From CSP1-5 sp964348275 (lineage in GTDB: Bacteria > Methylomirabilota > Methylomirabilia > Methylomirabilales > CSP1-5), in contig CAYGBT010000001.1 of NCBI GenBank assembly GCA_964348275.1, positions 110,063 through 174,062 on the forward strand: DNA of 64,000 nt, read 5' to 3'. The notes beneath the pieces were generated by a model. The model did no database searches. It had not been told where the DNA came from and saw nothing but the letters and a program-made list of their open reading frames with translations. A program made the position numbers and the translations under genes. This document shows, one piece after another, positions 1-7,679 of the stretch (positions are counted from its first letter, which is position 1; every line of letters begins with the position of its first letter).

Positions 1-1
1 T

Positions 2-556
2 CTATTTCAGCTTCTCGCCCAGGAGAATATTGCCACCCTGAGTCGGTATCAAGTGAAAAAAATTCTGACCGCGTGTCCGCATTGCTTCAACACGCTGAAG
101 CATGAGTATCGGCAGTTCGGTGGAGAGTTCGAGGTCGTCCACCACAGCCAGGTCATCGCACAACTCCTACGGGAAGGATCCCTGGGCCTCCGAAAGCGAT
201 TTACCGGGACAGTAACCTTTCACGATCCGTGCTACCTGGGCCGTCATAATGGAATCTACGATGATCCTCGCGCAGTGATTCATCATTTTCCGGGTTTTCA
301 GCAGGTCGAAATGCCGCGATGTCGCGAAAAAGGGTTCTGCTGTGGTGCTGGCGGCGGTCTGATGTGGATAGAGGAACGGATCGGTAAACGGGTGAATCTG
401 GAGAGAACGGAAGAGGCCTTGAAAAGCGGAGCAGCGGTCGTTGCCACCGCGTGTCCCTTCTGCTTGACGATGATGACCGATGGGATCACCGTACACGGCA
501 AGAGTCAGTCGGTGAAGGCCTTGGATCTGGCCGAGCTGGTGGTCCGTGCCCTTTGA
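2..556 (+). CDS. Fe-S oxidoreductase, CCG-domain family (5' end missing)
   Basis: The frame is open from base 2, so this is the C-terminal part of a longer protein cut by the window edge. It shows the cysteine-rich CCG signature of heterodisulfide reductase (HdrB/D)-like subunits: CPHC, then HDPCYLGRHN, CCGAGGG and CPFC near the end. In this family these cysteines bind an Fe-S cluster and the protein passes electrons to or from quinone, ETF or disulfide partners. Long homologues of this kind often sit beside acyl-CoA dehydrogenase and ETF genes, which would fit the acyl-CoA genes downstream; that link is inference. A spacer of 137 bases separates it from the mutase gene. Confidence 0.8.
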   Translation, partial: LFQLLAQENIATLSRYQVKKILTACPHCFNTLKHEYRQFGGEFEVVHHSQVIAQLLREGSLGLRKRFTGTVTFHDPCYLGRHNGIYDDPRAVIHHFPGFQQVEMPRCREKGFCCGAGGGLMWIEERIGKRVNLERTEEALKSGAAVVATACPFCLTMMTDGITVHGKSQSVKALDLAELVVRAL

Positions 557-651
557 TCGGTTCATGGTTCATAGTCTACTGACGACGATCAATTCCTTTT
601 TCGACCCTGAAGTGTGAACCGTGAACCCGGACCGAGGTCGGGAGTTGCGGG

Positions 652-678
652 CCTATCGGATTGCAGTGGTCCGATAGG
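652..678 (+). promoter_or_regulatory. Perfect hairpin next to the mutase ribosome binding site
   Basis: CCTATCGGA (652-660) and TCCGATAGG (670-678) form a perfect 9-bp stem with a 9-base loop. It ends two bases before the Shine-Dalgarno AGGAG at 681-685 of the mutase gene. A stem this close to the RBS could affect ribosome access or mRNA stability. There is no T-tract, so it is not an intrinsic terminator. The function is inference. Confidence 0.4.
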
Positions 679-693
679 GTAGGAGACCCGCTA

Positions 694-2394
694 ATGTCCT
701 TTGATGAACACGAAAAGAAGCGGATCGAGGCGGCGATAAAGGCATGGGAAGAGCAAGCCCTCCGTTCCGCGTTGGAGAAGTTGCCCGAGCGGGCGCAGGA
801 ATTCAGCACCGTCTCGTGGCATCCGATTCGACGGATCTATACTCCGTGCGATTTCCCAGACTTTGACTATACCCGCGAGCTCGGCTTCCCCGGCCACTAT
901 CCCTTTACTCGGGGGGTCTATCCGACGATGTACCGGGGTAAGATCTGGACCATGCGCATGTTCGCCGGCCACGGGACCCCCGAGGAGACGAATCGACGGT
1001 TCCAGTATCTCTTGGAGCAGGGGCAGACGGGTCTCTCGGTGGCCTTCGACCTGCCGACGCTCATGGGGTACGACTCTGACCATCCGATGTCACGAGGCGA
1101 GGTGGGGAAGTGCGGAGTGGCGATCGATTCTCTGCAGGATATGGAGACCCTTTTCAATCGGATTCCCCTCGGAAAGGTAACCACCTCGATGACCATCAAT
1201 TCTCCTGCGGCGGTTCTCTGGGCAATGTATATTGCTGTCTGTGAGAAACAAGGGGTTCCCTTCGACCGCATCGGTGGGACCACTCAGAACGATATCCTCA
1301 AGGAATTCATCGCGCAAAAGGAGTACATATTTCCCCCCGCCCCGTCCACGCGCCTCGTCGTGGACACAATTCTCTTTGGGGCGCAGTCTCTGCCTCGTTG
1401 GCATCCGCTCAGTATCAGCGGGTATCACATTCGGGAAGCAGGTTCCACCGCGATTCAGGAATTGGCCTTCACCTTGGCCGACGGCATGGCGTATGTCGAA
1501 GCAACCATAAAGGCGGGGCTCAACGTAGACGCCTTTGCTCCTCGGCTTTCTTTTTTCTTTAATGTCCATAACGATTTCTTTGAAGAGATCGCGAAGTTCC
1601 GTGCCGCGAGACGGATTTGGGCACGACTGATGCGAGAACGATACGCCGCCCGTGATCCCCGGTCGTGGCTGCTACGGACGCACGCGCAGACGGCGGGATG
1701 TGCTCTGACCGCCCAGCAACCCTATAATAATGTGGTCCGGGTAGCGGTTCAGGCCCTGGCCGCCGTCCTCGGGGGGACGCAGTCACTTCATACCAATGCT
1801 TTGGATGAAACGCTGGCGCTTCCGACCGAGACAGCAGCCACGATCGCCCTACGAACCCAGCAGATTATTGCCCACGAAAGTGGCGTAGCGGACACGATTG
1901 ATCCTGTGGGGGGATCCTACCTTGTCGAATCCTTGACTCGTGAGATAGAGGGCGAGACCTGGACCTATCTCCAGAAGATCGATGATTTGGGGGGAATGGT
2001 TTCGGCGATCGAGATGGGCTTTCCGCAGCAGGAGATTGCCGAAGCGTCGTATCGGTACCAGCAGGCGGTCGAGGCGAGGGAAAAGGTGGTGGTGGGGGTG
2101 AACCTGTTCGCTGACGAGGGGGAGGAAGCGATCCCGCTACTTCAGATCGACACGGAAGAGGCTACCCTCCGGCAGGTGGAGAGGATCCACCAGCTGAAAA
2201 AGAGTCGCGACAACGGGAGGGTCGAGCAGACCCTGAATGCCCTCCGCGGGGCGACGCGGGGAAAGGACCCGTGGGGTCAAGACCTCCTCATGCCGAGGAT
2301 CTTGGATGCGGTCCACGCCTATGCGACGCTCGGAGAAATCATGGGGGTATTTCGTGAAGAGTGGGGAGAGTACATCGAACCGGCCATCCTCTGA
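694..2394 (+). CDS. B12-dependent acyl-CoA mutase large subunit, isobutyryl-CoA mutase-like
   Basis: The 566-residue catalytic (TIM-barrel) subunit of the methylmalonyl/isobutyryl-CoA mutase family catalyses a radical 1,2-rearrangement of acyl-CoA. ATG 694 is chosen because AGGAG lies 8 bases upstream. Motifs include RGVYPTMY, GLSVAFDLPT, GGTTQNDILKEF, SISGYHIREAG and GGTQSLHTNALDE. The B12-binding domain is absent and encoded separately at 2614. At the two positions that set substrate choice (Tyr89/Arg207 in Propionibacterium methylmalonyl-CoA mutase, Phe80/Gln198 in Streptomyces isobutyryl-CoA mutase) I read Phe90 (TMRMFAG) and Gln208 (EFIAQKEY). Length and split arrangement also match IcmA/IcmB. 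The alignment was made from memory; default annotation would be methylmalonyl-CoA mutase. Confidence 0.85.
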   Translation: MSFDEHEKKRIEAAIKAWEEQALRSALEKLPERAQEFSTVSWHPIRRIYTPCDFPDFDYTRELGFPGHYPFTRGVYPTMYRGKIWTMRMFAGHGTPEETNRRFQYLLEQGQTGLSVAFDLPTLMGYDSDHPMSRGEVGKCGVAIDSLQDMETLFNRIPLGKVTTSMTINSPAAVLWAMYIAVCEKQGVPFDRIGGTTQNDILKEFIAQKEYIFPPAPSTRLVVDTILFGAQSLPRWHPLSISGYHIREAGSTAIQELAFTLADGMAYVEATIKAGLNVDAFAPRLSFFFNVHNDFFEEIAKFRAARRIWARLMRERYAARDPRSWLLRTHAQTAGCALTAQQPYNNVVRVAVQALAAVLGGTQSLHTNALDETLALPTETAATIALRTQQIIAHESGVADTIDPVGGSYLVESLTREIEGETWTYLQKIDDLGGMVSAIEMGFPQQEIAEASYRYQQAVEAREKVVVGVNLFADEGEEAIPLLQIDTEEATLRQVERIHQLKKSRDNGRVEQTLNALRGATRGKDPWGQDLLMPRILDAVHAYATLGEIMGVFREEWGEYIEPAIL

Positions 2395-2613
2395 TTGCCC
2401 GTTGACGATCCGGAGAAAATGCGGTTTAAGATAATGAAGACAGCGCCCCGGCGTGAGGGATTCCTGTCTGTGTCGGGGGCACGGCTGGGGTTCGGGGGGC
2501 ATTTCACACACAAGTCGAGGGAGCGCGAAGTCCACATGTAGACCCAGACCGACCGGGAACCCCTGAGGCTGCAATCCGGCAGGCGCTCTGTCAGGGGGTA
2601 GGGGTCGGAACAA

Positions 2614-3039
2614 GTGAGTGAAACGATGAGCGAGGAACGGAAGATTCGCGTCTTGGTTGCTAAACCGGGGCTGGATGGCCATGACCGTGGGGCCAAGGTG
2701 ATTGCCCGGGCCTTCCGGGATGCTGGGTTCGAAGTCATCTATACCGGTCTTCGGCAAACGCCGGAAATGATCGTCAGTGCGGCGATTCAAGAAGATGTTG
2801 ATGCCATCGGTCTCTCTTGTCTGTCGGGGGCACACATGTATCTGTTCCCGCGAATCGTGGAACTCCTTCGGGAGCGTGGGGTAGATGATGTGCTGGTCTT
2901 CGGGGGGGGAACGATTCCCGACGAAGATATTCCTAGGTTGCGAGAGGCGGGCATCGCGGAGATCTTTACGCCAGGAACCCCGACGGGAGTTGCGATCGAT
3001 TTCGTTCGGAACGGCGTGCAACGAGACCGAACGAAATAA
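2614..3039 (+). CDS. Cobalamin-binding small subunit of acyl-CoA mutase
   Basis: This 141-residue protein is the B12-binding partner of the large subunit. It has KPGLDGHDRGAKVIARAF near the N-terminus, including the DGHDRG base-off/His-on signature whose His replaces the lower axial ligand of cobalamin, then the Rossmann-like segments SCLSGAH and VFGGGTIP. The length fits the stand-alone IcmB-type subunit. The start could be GTG 2614 or ATG 2626; neither has a strong RBS. It lies 219 bases after the large-subunit stop, an unusually wide gap for two subunits of one enzyme, and I found no coding or riboswitch signature in that gap. Confidence 0.9.
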   Translation: MSETMSEERKIRVLVAKPGLDGHDRGAKVIARAFRDAGFEVIYTGLRQTPEMIVSAAIQEDVDAIGLSCLSGAHMYLFPRIVELLRERGVDDVLVFGGGTIPDEDIPRLREAGIAEIFTPGTPTGVAIDFVRNGVQRDRTK

Positions 3040-3386
3040 AAAGAGAAGCCCTGCCATTTTGCCCTCGTAATTTGTCGATTTTCATTCGGTCTTTGGTGTT
3101 CCTCCAGCAAGGGGTTGGCCGGAAAGGAGTTGGCCGTACGTTTGTCGGTTGAGTGTTGTTGCGTAAATATATAAAGTACAATATTAAAGGATACTATGTA
3201 TCTTATTATTAAAGTTATAAAAGAATTAATAAGCGAATAAAGTGTTGAAACACGATACGTGTGAATTTCTCCTCGACAGGCTTTTGGCCCTGTGTTACAT
3301 GTCTTTCATCATTTCATGCGTTGGCGGGTTATCCACGGTCTTCGGTGATGGGATAAAGATAAAGTGGGCCGGGCGAAGGAGGATGC
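3040..3386. other. 347-base non-coding spacer with an AT-rich patch
   Basis: There is no convincing gene here. About 3170-3245 is strikingly A+T-rich compared with its GC-rich surroundings, with TATATAAAG-, TATTATTAAAG- and GAATTAATAAG-like tracts. It could contain the promoter of the meaB gene at 3387 or be a remnant of inserted DNA. No hairpin terminator with a T-tract was seen after the small mutase subunit. Confidence 0.5.
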
Positions 3387-4325
3387 GTGGAGATCATTGA
3401 GCAAGTGCGACGAGGGGATGTCAGGGCGATGGCCCGCCTGATGTCTCTCATCGAGAATGATTCGCCCGAGGCCATATCCGCTCTGAAGGGAATCTTCCCC
3501 TTTACCGGGCAGGCGTTTATCGTCGGAATTACCGGTCCGCCGGGCTCTGGCAAGAGCACCCTTACCGATCAGCTGACCCAGGAATTTCGGCGTGATGAAA
3601 AGGAAGTGGGAATCGTCGCCGTCGACCCGACCAGTCCATTCACGGGGGGGGCCATCTTGGCTGATCGCATCCGGATGCAGCGGCACAGCCTTGACGCGGG
3701 GGTCTTCATCAGGAGCATGGCCACGCGAGGACACCTCGGGGGCTTGGCCAGGGCCACCAACGATGTGGTGAATGTCTTGGATGCCGCCGGGAAAGAGGTA
3801 ATCTTGATTGAGACGGTGGGTGTGGGTCAGGATGAAGTGGAGGTAGTAAAATCTGCACATACGTCCATCGTTGTGACCGTCCCGGGGCTCGGGGATGATA
3901 TCCAAGCCATCAAGGCCGGCGTTTTGGAGATTGCCGATATCTTTGTGGTCAATAAAGCGGACCGCGAGGGCGCGGAAAAAACCGTAACCGAACTACAGGC
4001 CATGATGGCTCTCGGCCCGGGACGGCTAGCCTGGAGCCCTCCCATTTTCAAGACGGTGGCCACCCAAGGAAAGGGAATCGCGGAACTGGCCCAAGGAATT
4101 CTCGCCCATCAGACTCACCTGGACCGGGCGGGGTCTCGGCAGATCAGACAGCGGGAGCGGAGTCGTGCTCTTTTCCTCGAGCTGCTACAAGAGCGGGTGA
4201 CCCGCCGCCTGCTGGAGCAGGCTGCTGCCAACGGAAGCCTTGAGCAGACGATCGAACGGATTGCCCACCGAGAGGTAGACCCGTATTCAGCGGTGGAGGA
4301 ACTGCTCAAGAAGGCGGCTCTCTGA
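3387..4325 (+). CDS. meaB: MeaB/ArgK-type G3E GTPase, acyl-CoA mutase chaperone
   Basis: The 312-residue P-loop GTPase loads, gates and protects B12-dependent acyl-CoA mutases. It has Walker A GPPGSGKST near residues 52-60, VDPTSPF, the ETVGVGQDEVE segment and the base-recognition motif NKAD. GTG 3387 is preceded by AAGGAGG at 3376-3382. The position directly after the two mutase subunits is the standard context and supports the mutase assignment. It is a separate protein, so this is not the fused IcmF arrangement. The C-terminal helical arm ending EELLKKAAL fits the family dimerisation tail. Confidence 0.93.
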   Translation: MEIIEQVRRGDVRAMARLMSLIENDSPEAISALKGIFPFTGQAFIVGITGPPGSGKSTLTDQLTQEFRRDEKEVGIVAVDPTSPFTGGAILADRIRMQRHSLDAGVFIRSMATRGHLGGLARATNDVVNVLDAAGKEVILIETVGVGQDEVEVVKSAHTSIVVTVPGLGDDIQAIKAGVLEIADIFVVNKADREGAEKTVTELQAMMALGPGRLAWSPPIFKTVATQGKGIAELAQGILAHQTHLDRAGSRQIRQRERSRALFLELLQERVTRRLLEQAAANGSLEQTIERIAHREVDPYSAVEELLKKAAL

Positions 4326-4435
4326 CTTATGCTTGTCGCGGGGAGTGCTCTCCAGGCCATTCTTCTCATTTTTGTTTGTACCAGGATACAGCGAGAGCGG
4401 GGCGGGCGGCCTATGAGTAGCAGAGGAGGGTGCCG

Positions 4436-5404
4436 ATGAAGCTCCTTGCCTCAGGGACGAGCCTCTACCACTGGATCCCCCCCGATGACTTTCGGGAGTG
4501 GGTGCGAATCCAGAAGAGTCGAGAACCAGAGCAGAAGGTGATGACGGAGCACGAGGCCATCTCCCGCTTCGTCGCAGACGGGGACTATATCGCCTACGAT
4601 TTCTCGTCGTTGACTCGAGGTCCGCAAGCCTTGGTCCGGGAAATGATTCGACAGCGCAGGCGGAACCTCTGGATTTGCGCTGAGTTCACCCTCCATGAGT
4701 CCACTCTCCTGGTGGGAGCTGGGTGTGCCGACCGGATCGATGTAGGGTTTTTGGGGTACGGCAATTACATTGGACGAGCCGTAGTGGAAGGAAGAGTGCA
4801 GGTCTTTGAATGGACGAATGGCACTTTGGCCTTGCGAATGCTCGCGGGGGCCAGGGGGGTTCCCTTCATGCCCACGCGTAATCTCTCGGGAACGGATACA
4901 TTTGTTCGATCGGGGGCGAAGGTCGTGGAAGATCCCTTTACCGGCGATCCTGTCTGCCTCGTTCCAGCGCTCAACCCGGACGTCTTCCTCGTTCATGTGC
5001 ACCAGGCGGATATGTATGGCAATGCCCGTATCTTCGGAACGAACCTCTTTGCCCTCGAGGCGGCTATGGCCTCGAAGAAGGTGGTAGTCTCCACCGAGGA
5101 ATTGGTGGACCCTCTGGAATTCCGGAAGGAACCGGCGAAGACTACGATTCCCTACTTTTTGGTCAGCGCTGTGGTCCACCTTCGTTTTGGGGCGTACCCA
5201 GGCGGGGTCCCAGGACGCTATGAGATGGATCTCGAGCATGTCCAGCAATTGAACGCGATCGAGACGGAGGACCAGGTTCAAAAGTATCTTGAAGAATTTG
5301 TATACGGCGTGAGGACCCACGCCGAGTTTCTGGAGGAAAAGGTGGGACGGAAACGGCAAGCTGACATGATCCAACGAGGGACCATCAAAGAGGGATACCA
5401 ATAG
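4436..5404 (+). CDS. Family I CoA-transferase subunit A (glutaconate CoA-transferase-like)
   Basis: The 322-residue alpha subunit belongs to the two-subunit CoA-transferases. ATG 4436 is preferred over the GTG six bases earlier because GAGGAGG at 4423-4429 abuts that GTG but is well spaced for the ATG. Recognisable parts are GAGCADRIDVGFLGYGNYIG, MPTRNLSGTDTF and VHVHQADMYGNARIFGTN, the last typical of GctA/IpdA-like proteins. The beta subunit follows 29 bases downstream. Enzymes of this family move CoA between acyl-CoA and a free acid; with the mutase and MeaB upstream it may activate a short or branched acid. The exact substrate cannot be read from sequence. Confidence 0.85.
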   Translation: MKLLASGTSLYHWIPPDDFREWVRIQKSREPEQKVMTEHEAISRFVADGDYIAYDFSSLTRGPQALVREMIRQRRRNLWICAEFTLHESTLLVGAGCADRIDVGFLGYGNYIGRAVVEGRVQVFEWTNGTLALRMLAGARGVPFMPTRNLSGTDTFVRSGAKVVEDPFTGDPVCLVPALNPDVFLVHVHQADMYGNARIFGTNLFALEAAMASKKVVVSTEELVDPLEFRKEPAKTTIPYFLVSAVVHLRFGAYPGGVPGRYEMDLEHVQQLNAIETEDQVQKYLEEFVYGVRTHAEFLEEKVGRKRQADMIQRGTIKEGYQ

Positions 5405-5433
5405 CGGGGAAACACAAAAAACCCCCTCAAGCC

Positions 5434-6228
5434 ATGAAAGACTTTTCCGGTTTCACCGATACAGAATTCATGATTTGCCAAGCCGCCCGTCTGCTCGAAG
5501 ATCGAAAGACAGTCTTTGTCGGGTGGGGTATTCCTCAGGTTGTGGCCCTGCTGGCTGAAAAACTCTACACCCCACATCTGGTCCAGGTTTTTGAATTTGG
5601 CGCAGTTGGGCCCCAGTCTTTGACCCCGTTTGTCCGAGGCACGATGGGGGGAGCGACCAACGTGTATCGGTCGCTGCAGTGGACGACCATGAACTGGGCC
5701 TTTTCCTATGCCGCCACCGGCTATCTAGACTATGGGATGATCGGGGCCCTCCAAGTAGACCGATACGGTAACGTGAATTCAACGCTTCTGGGGGGCACCT
5801 ATGATCGTCCTGGACGACGATTCCCGGGAAGCGGAGGAGGAAATGAGGTTGCCTCTCTCTGCTGGAAGACGATCGTCGTTTTGAAGCACGAACCGCGCCG
5901 GTTTGTTGAACGGCTCGATTTTATGACGTCGCCGGGATTCCTCACTGGGGCTGGAGCTCGAGAGGCAGCTGGCCTCCCGCGCGACACCGGGCCCTATCGA
6001 GTCGCCACCTCGCGAGCCCTTTTTGGGTTCGATGAGGAGACCAAGCAAATGGTGCTGCTCGGCGTGTTGCGGGGCCTGTCGGCAGATCAGATAGTCGAGG
6101 GTATGGGCTTTACGCCGTTGGTGGCCGAGAAGCTGGAAGAGCTCGAGCCGCCGACCGATGGAGAGCTGACGGTGCTCCGAGAGAAGATCGACCCGGCTCG
6201 AATAATTATCGGAGAATACGCCGGATGA
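5434..6228 (+). CDS. Family I CoA-transferase subunit B
   Basis: The 264-residue beta subunit partners the preceding gene. In this family the beta subunit carries the glutamate that forms the covalent glutamyl-CoA intermediate (Glu54 of Acidaminococcus GctB); here Glu54 lies in QVFEFGAVGP at the corresponding place, which argues for a true transferase and not an IpdAB-like hydrolase. VGWGIPQVVALLAEKL near the N-terminus and the glycine-rich GSGGGNEVASL are also typical. The RBS is weak, so translation may depend on the upstream gene. Confidence 0.85.
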   Translation: MKDFSGFTDTEFMICQAARLLEDRKTVFVGWGIPQVVALLAEKLYTPHLVQVFEFGAVGPQSLTPFVRGTMGGATNVYRSLQWTTMNWAFSYAATGYLDYGMIGALQVDRYGNVNSTLLGGTYDRPGRRFPGSGGGNEVASLCWKTIVVLKHEPRRFVERLDFMTSPGFLTGAGAREAAGLPRDTGPYRVATSRALFGFDEETKQMVLLGVLRGLSADQIVEGMGFTPLVAEKLEELEPPTDGELTVLREKIDPARIIIGEYAG

Positions 6229-6423
6229 GCCACATGGACTCCCGTGAAACAACAGAAAAAGGTAGTCTTTTCGCTGACCCCTGAAGACACGGCTCACCAC
6301 ATTTGTTCACTGTTGGAGTTCAAGCGGGGCATCGTCTGAGGATACTGCGGAACGTCCCCGGCGCACCTCGAGGCTGTTGTCCCCTCCCTCCGCGACCCGT
6401 AATCGTTCTCCTGAAAAATCCTC

Positions 6424-6452
6424 TTGACATTTGCCTGACAACTCCGTATTTT
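6424..6452 (+). promoter_or_regulatory. Sigma70-type promoter of the zinc-ribbon gene
   Basis: TTGACA (6424-6429), a 17-base spacer and TATTTT (6447-6452). It is followed by AAGGAGGTGATC at 6476-6487, a 12-base match to the complement of the 16S rRNA 3' end, 7 bases before ATG 6495. The set is unusually strong for such a small gene. Confidence 0.75.
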
Positions 6453-6494
6453 CCGCCCTTGTGTCTTGTGCTAGGAAGGAGGTGATCTCAGCAT

Positions 6495-6683
6495 ATGGCC
6501 AAGGGAGAAAAGAAGTTGGCAAAATTGGCCTCCCGGGAGACCAATCATCAGGCCCGGGTTTATACCTGCCCTGCCGACGGGACCAAGATGAACTGGGTCC
6601 AGTACCTTGCAGAAAATGGCCGGGGGAGGACAGCCCTGCGTTGCGACAAGTGCGGGGCGATCAAGTTTCGATCGGAGCTGTAA
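6495..6683 (+). CDS. Small zinc-ribbon-like protein, 62 aa
   Basis: A basic 62-residue protein with a lysine-rich N-terminus and three cysteines in CPADG and CDKCG, which looks like a reduced zinc ribbon. I do not recognise the family. Expression signals are strong: a TTGACA-17-TATTTT promoter, an extended Shine-Dalgarno and a clean intrinsic terminator 18 bases after the stop, so it is a single-gene high-output unit. Size, charge and strong signals suggest a nucleic-acid- or ribosome-associated protein; that is inference. Confidence 0.8.
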   Translation: MAKGEKKLAKLASRETNHQARVYTCPADGTKMNWVQYLAENGRGRTALRCDKCGAIKFRSEL

Positions 6684-6700
6684 GGGGGGTCGAAGACACC

Positions 6701-6727
6701 GAGGGGGTATAGTCCCCCTCTTTTTTT
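6701..6727 (+). terminator. Intrinsic terminator of the zinc-ribbon gene
   Basis: GAGGGGG (6701-6707), loop TATAGT, CCCCCTC (6714-6720), then seven T (6721-6727). Confidence 0.9.
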
Positions 6728-6937
6728 GCCCTGTTCCATCCCGTCGACCTCAGACCGCTCGTTCAGAAGGTCCTTGAAGCCCGTGTATATTCTTGAAGTG
6801 GATTCTGAAAGATTCGTCTTTGACACCTTTGGATCCCTCTGATATGCTTTGAACCGATTTACCCCCTTTTTCTGGGGTCGCGGGACGGTCGGGGGATTTG
6901 TGACAGGCCAAGCGTCGGGTACCAAGGCGGAGCAGGC

Positions 6938-7414
6938 GTGACAGAAGAGCAGGTTCTCATTAAGAAGTACAGTAACCGCAAGCTCTATGATCTCACGCGG
7001 AGCCGGTATATCACGCTCGAGGAAATTGCTGAGCTGATCCGCCAAGGTGGCCAGGTCAAGATTGTGGACGCTGAAACCCAAGAAGACCTGACGAACATCA
7101 CATTAGTACAGATCCTTCTTGAGGAGGAGAAGCGACGGAGACTCCTCCCGGTTCCTTTCCTGCACCAGCTCATCAAGTACGGAGAGATGTACCAGGATCT
7201 TTTTCGGCAGTATCTCTCTTCCAATCTCGAAACCATGATCTCCATGCAACGGGAAGCGGAAAAGGGGATTAAAGAGTGGGCGAAGTTGGGTGGTGTGGGT
7301 CAAATGACCCTTGGCCGTGAGCCCAGCACGCGGGAGACGGCATCGAACTTGAAGGCAGAACTGGACTCCCTGAAAGAGAGACTGAAGGAGCTAGAGGAAA
7401 AGCTCGGGTCGTAA
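6938..7414 (+). CDS. phaR: Polyhydroxyalkanoate synthesis regulator PhaR-like
   Basis: This 158-residue protein has the PHB/PHA-accumulation regulator DNA-binding domain at its start (IKKYSNRKLYDLTRSRYITL, then LEEIAELIRQGGQVKIVDA), followed by a region rich in charged helices ending in a likely coiled coil (about 130-158). PhaR proteins bind DNA and PHA granules and repress phasin genes. No PHA synthase or phasin gene lies in the window, so its targets are elsewhere or it does another job. The start is GTG 6938 with only a weak RBS. Confidence 0.85.
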   Translation: MTEEQVLIKKYSNRKLYDLTRSRYITLEEIAELIRQGGQVKIVDAETQEDLTNITLVQILLEEEKRRRLLPVPFLHQLIKYGEMYQDLFRQYLSSNLETMISMQREAEKGIKEWAKLGGVGQMTLGREPSTRETASNLKAELDSLKERLKELEEKLGS

Positions 7415-7428
7415 CCTGAGCACCCGTG

Positions 7429-7448
7429 CCCTTTCCGGCCGGAAAGGG
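7429..7448. repeat. Perfect 20-bp palindrome after phaR
   Basis: CCCTTTCCGG and CCGGAAAGGG abut to give a perfect 20-base palindrome 14 bases after the phaR stop. No T-tract follows, so it is either a weak terminator or a binding site for a dimeric regulator. Confidence 0.6.
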
Positions 7449-7586
7449 GTTCTGTAACATCCCGTTCTTTCCAAAGTTCAGGGCCCTTGCCCATTGGACA
7501 ATGTGGACTTCTCGTCGGCCACGATTCGAGAGGTTGACTTCCCTCCTCCTGTCCTCTCTCGCGGGATCAATACCAAACTGGCACTG

Positions 7587-7615
7587 TTGACACACGACGG
7601 AAAATGGCATAGTTT
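7587..7615 (+). promoter_or_regulatory. Candidate recA promoter
   Basis: TTGACA (7587-7592), 17-base spacer, TAGTTT (7610-7615), 64 bases before the recA start. I saw no obvious LexA-type dyad (neither CTG-N10-CAG nor GAAC-N4-GTTC) near it. Confidence 0.5.
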
Positions 7616-7679
7616 CCAGCTCAAAGATGGTGAGAACCAATGTGGGGTATTCTAAGGGCGTTCGGACGGAGGATGAGGG

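Noticed and set aside
2395..2613. Cobalamin riboswitch between or before the mutase genes
   Set aside because: No B12-box-like sequence was seen here or upstream of 694.
2137..3057. Long minus-strand frame of 306 codons under the mutase genes
   Set aside because: It lies antisense to two clear mutase subunit genes and is a GC-bias shadow.
6244..6339. 31-codon frame after the CoA-transferase genes
   Set aside because: No RBS, no recognisable features, and ended well before the promoter at 6424.
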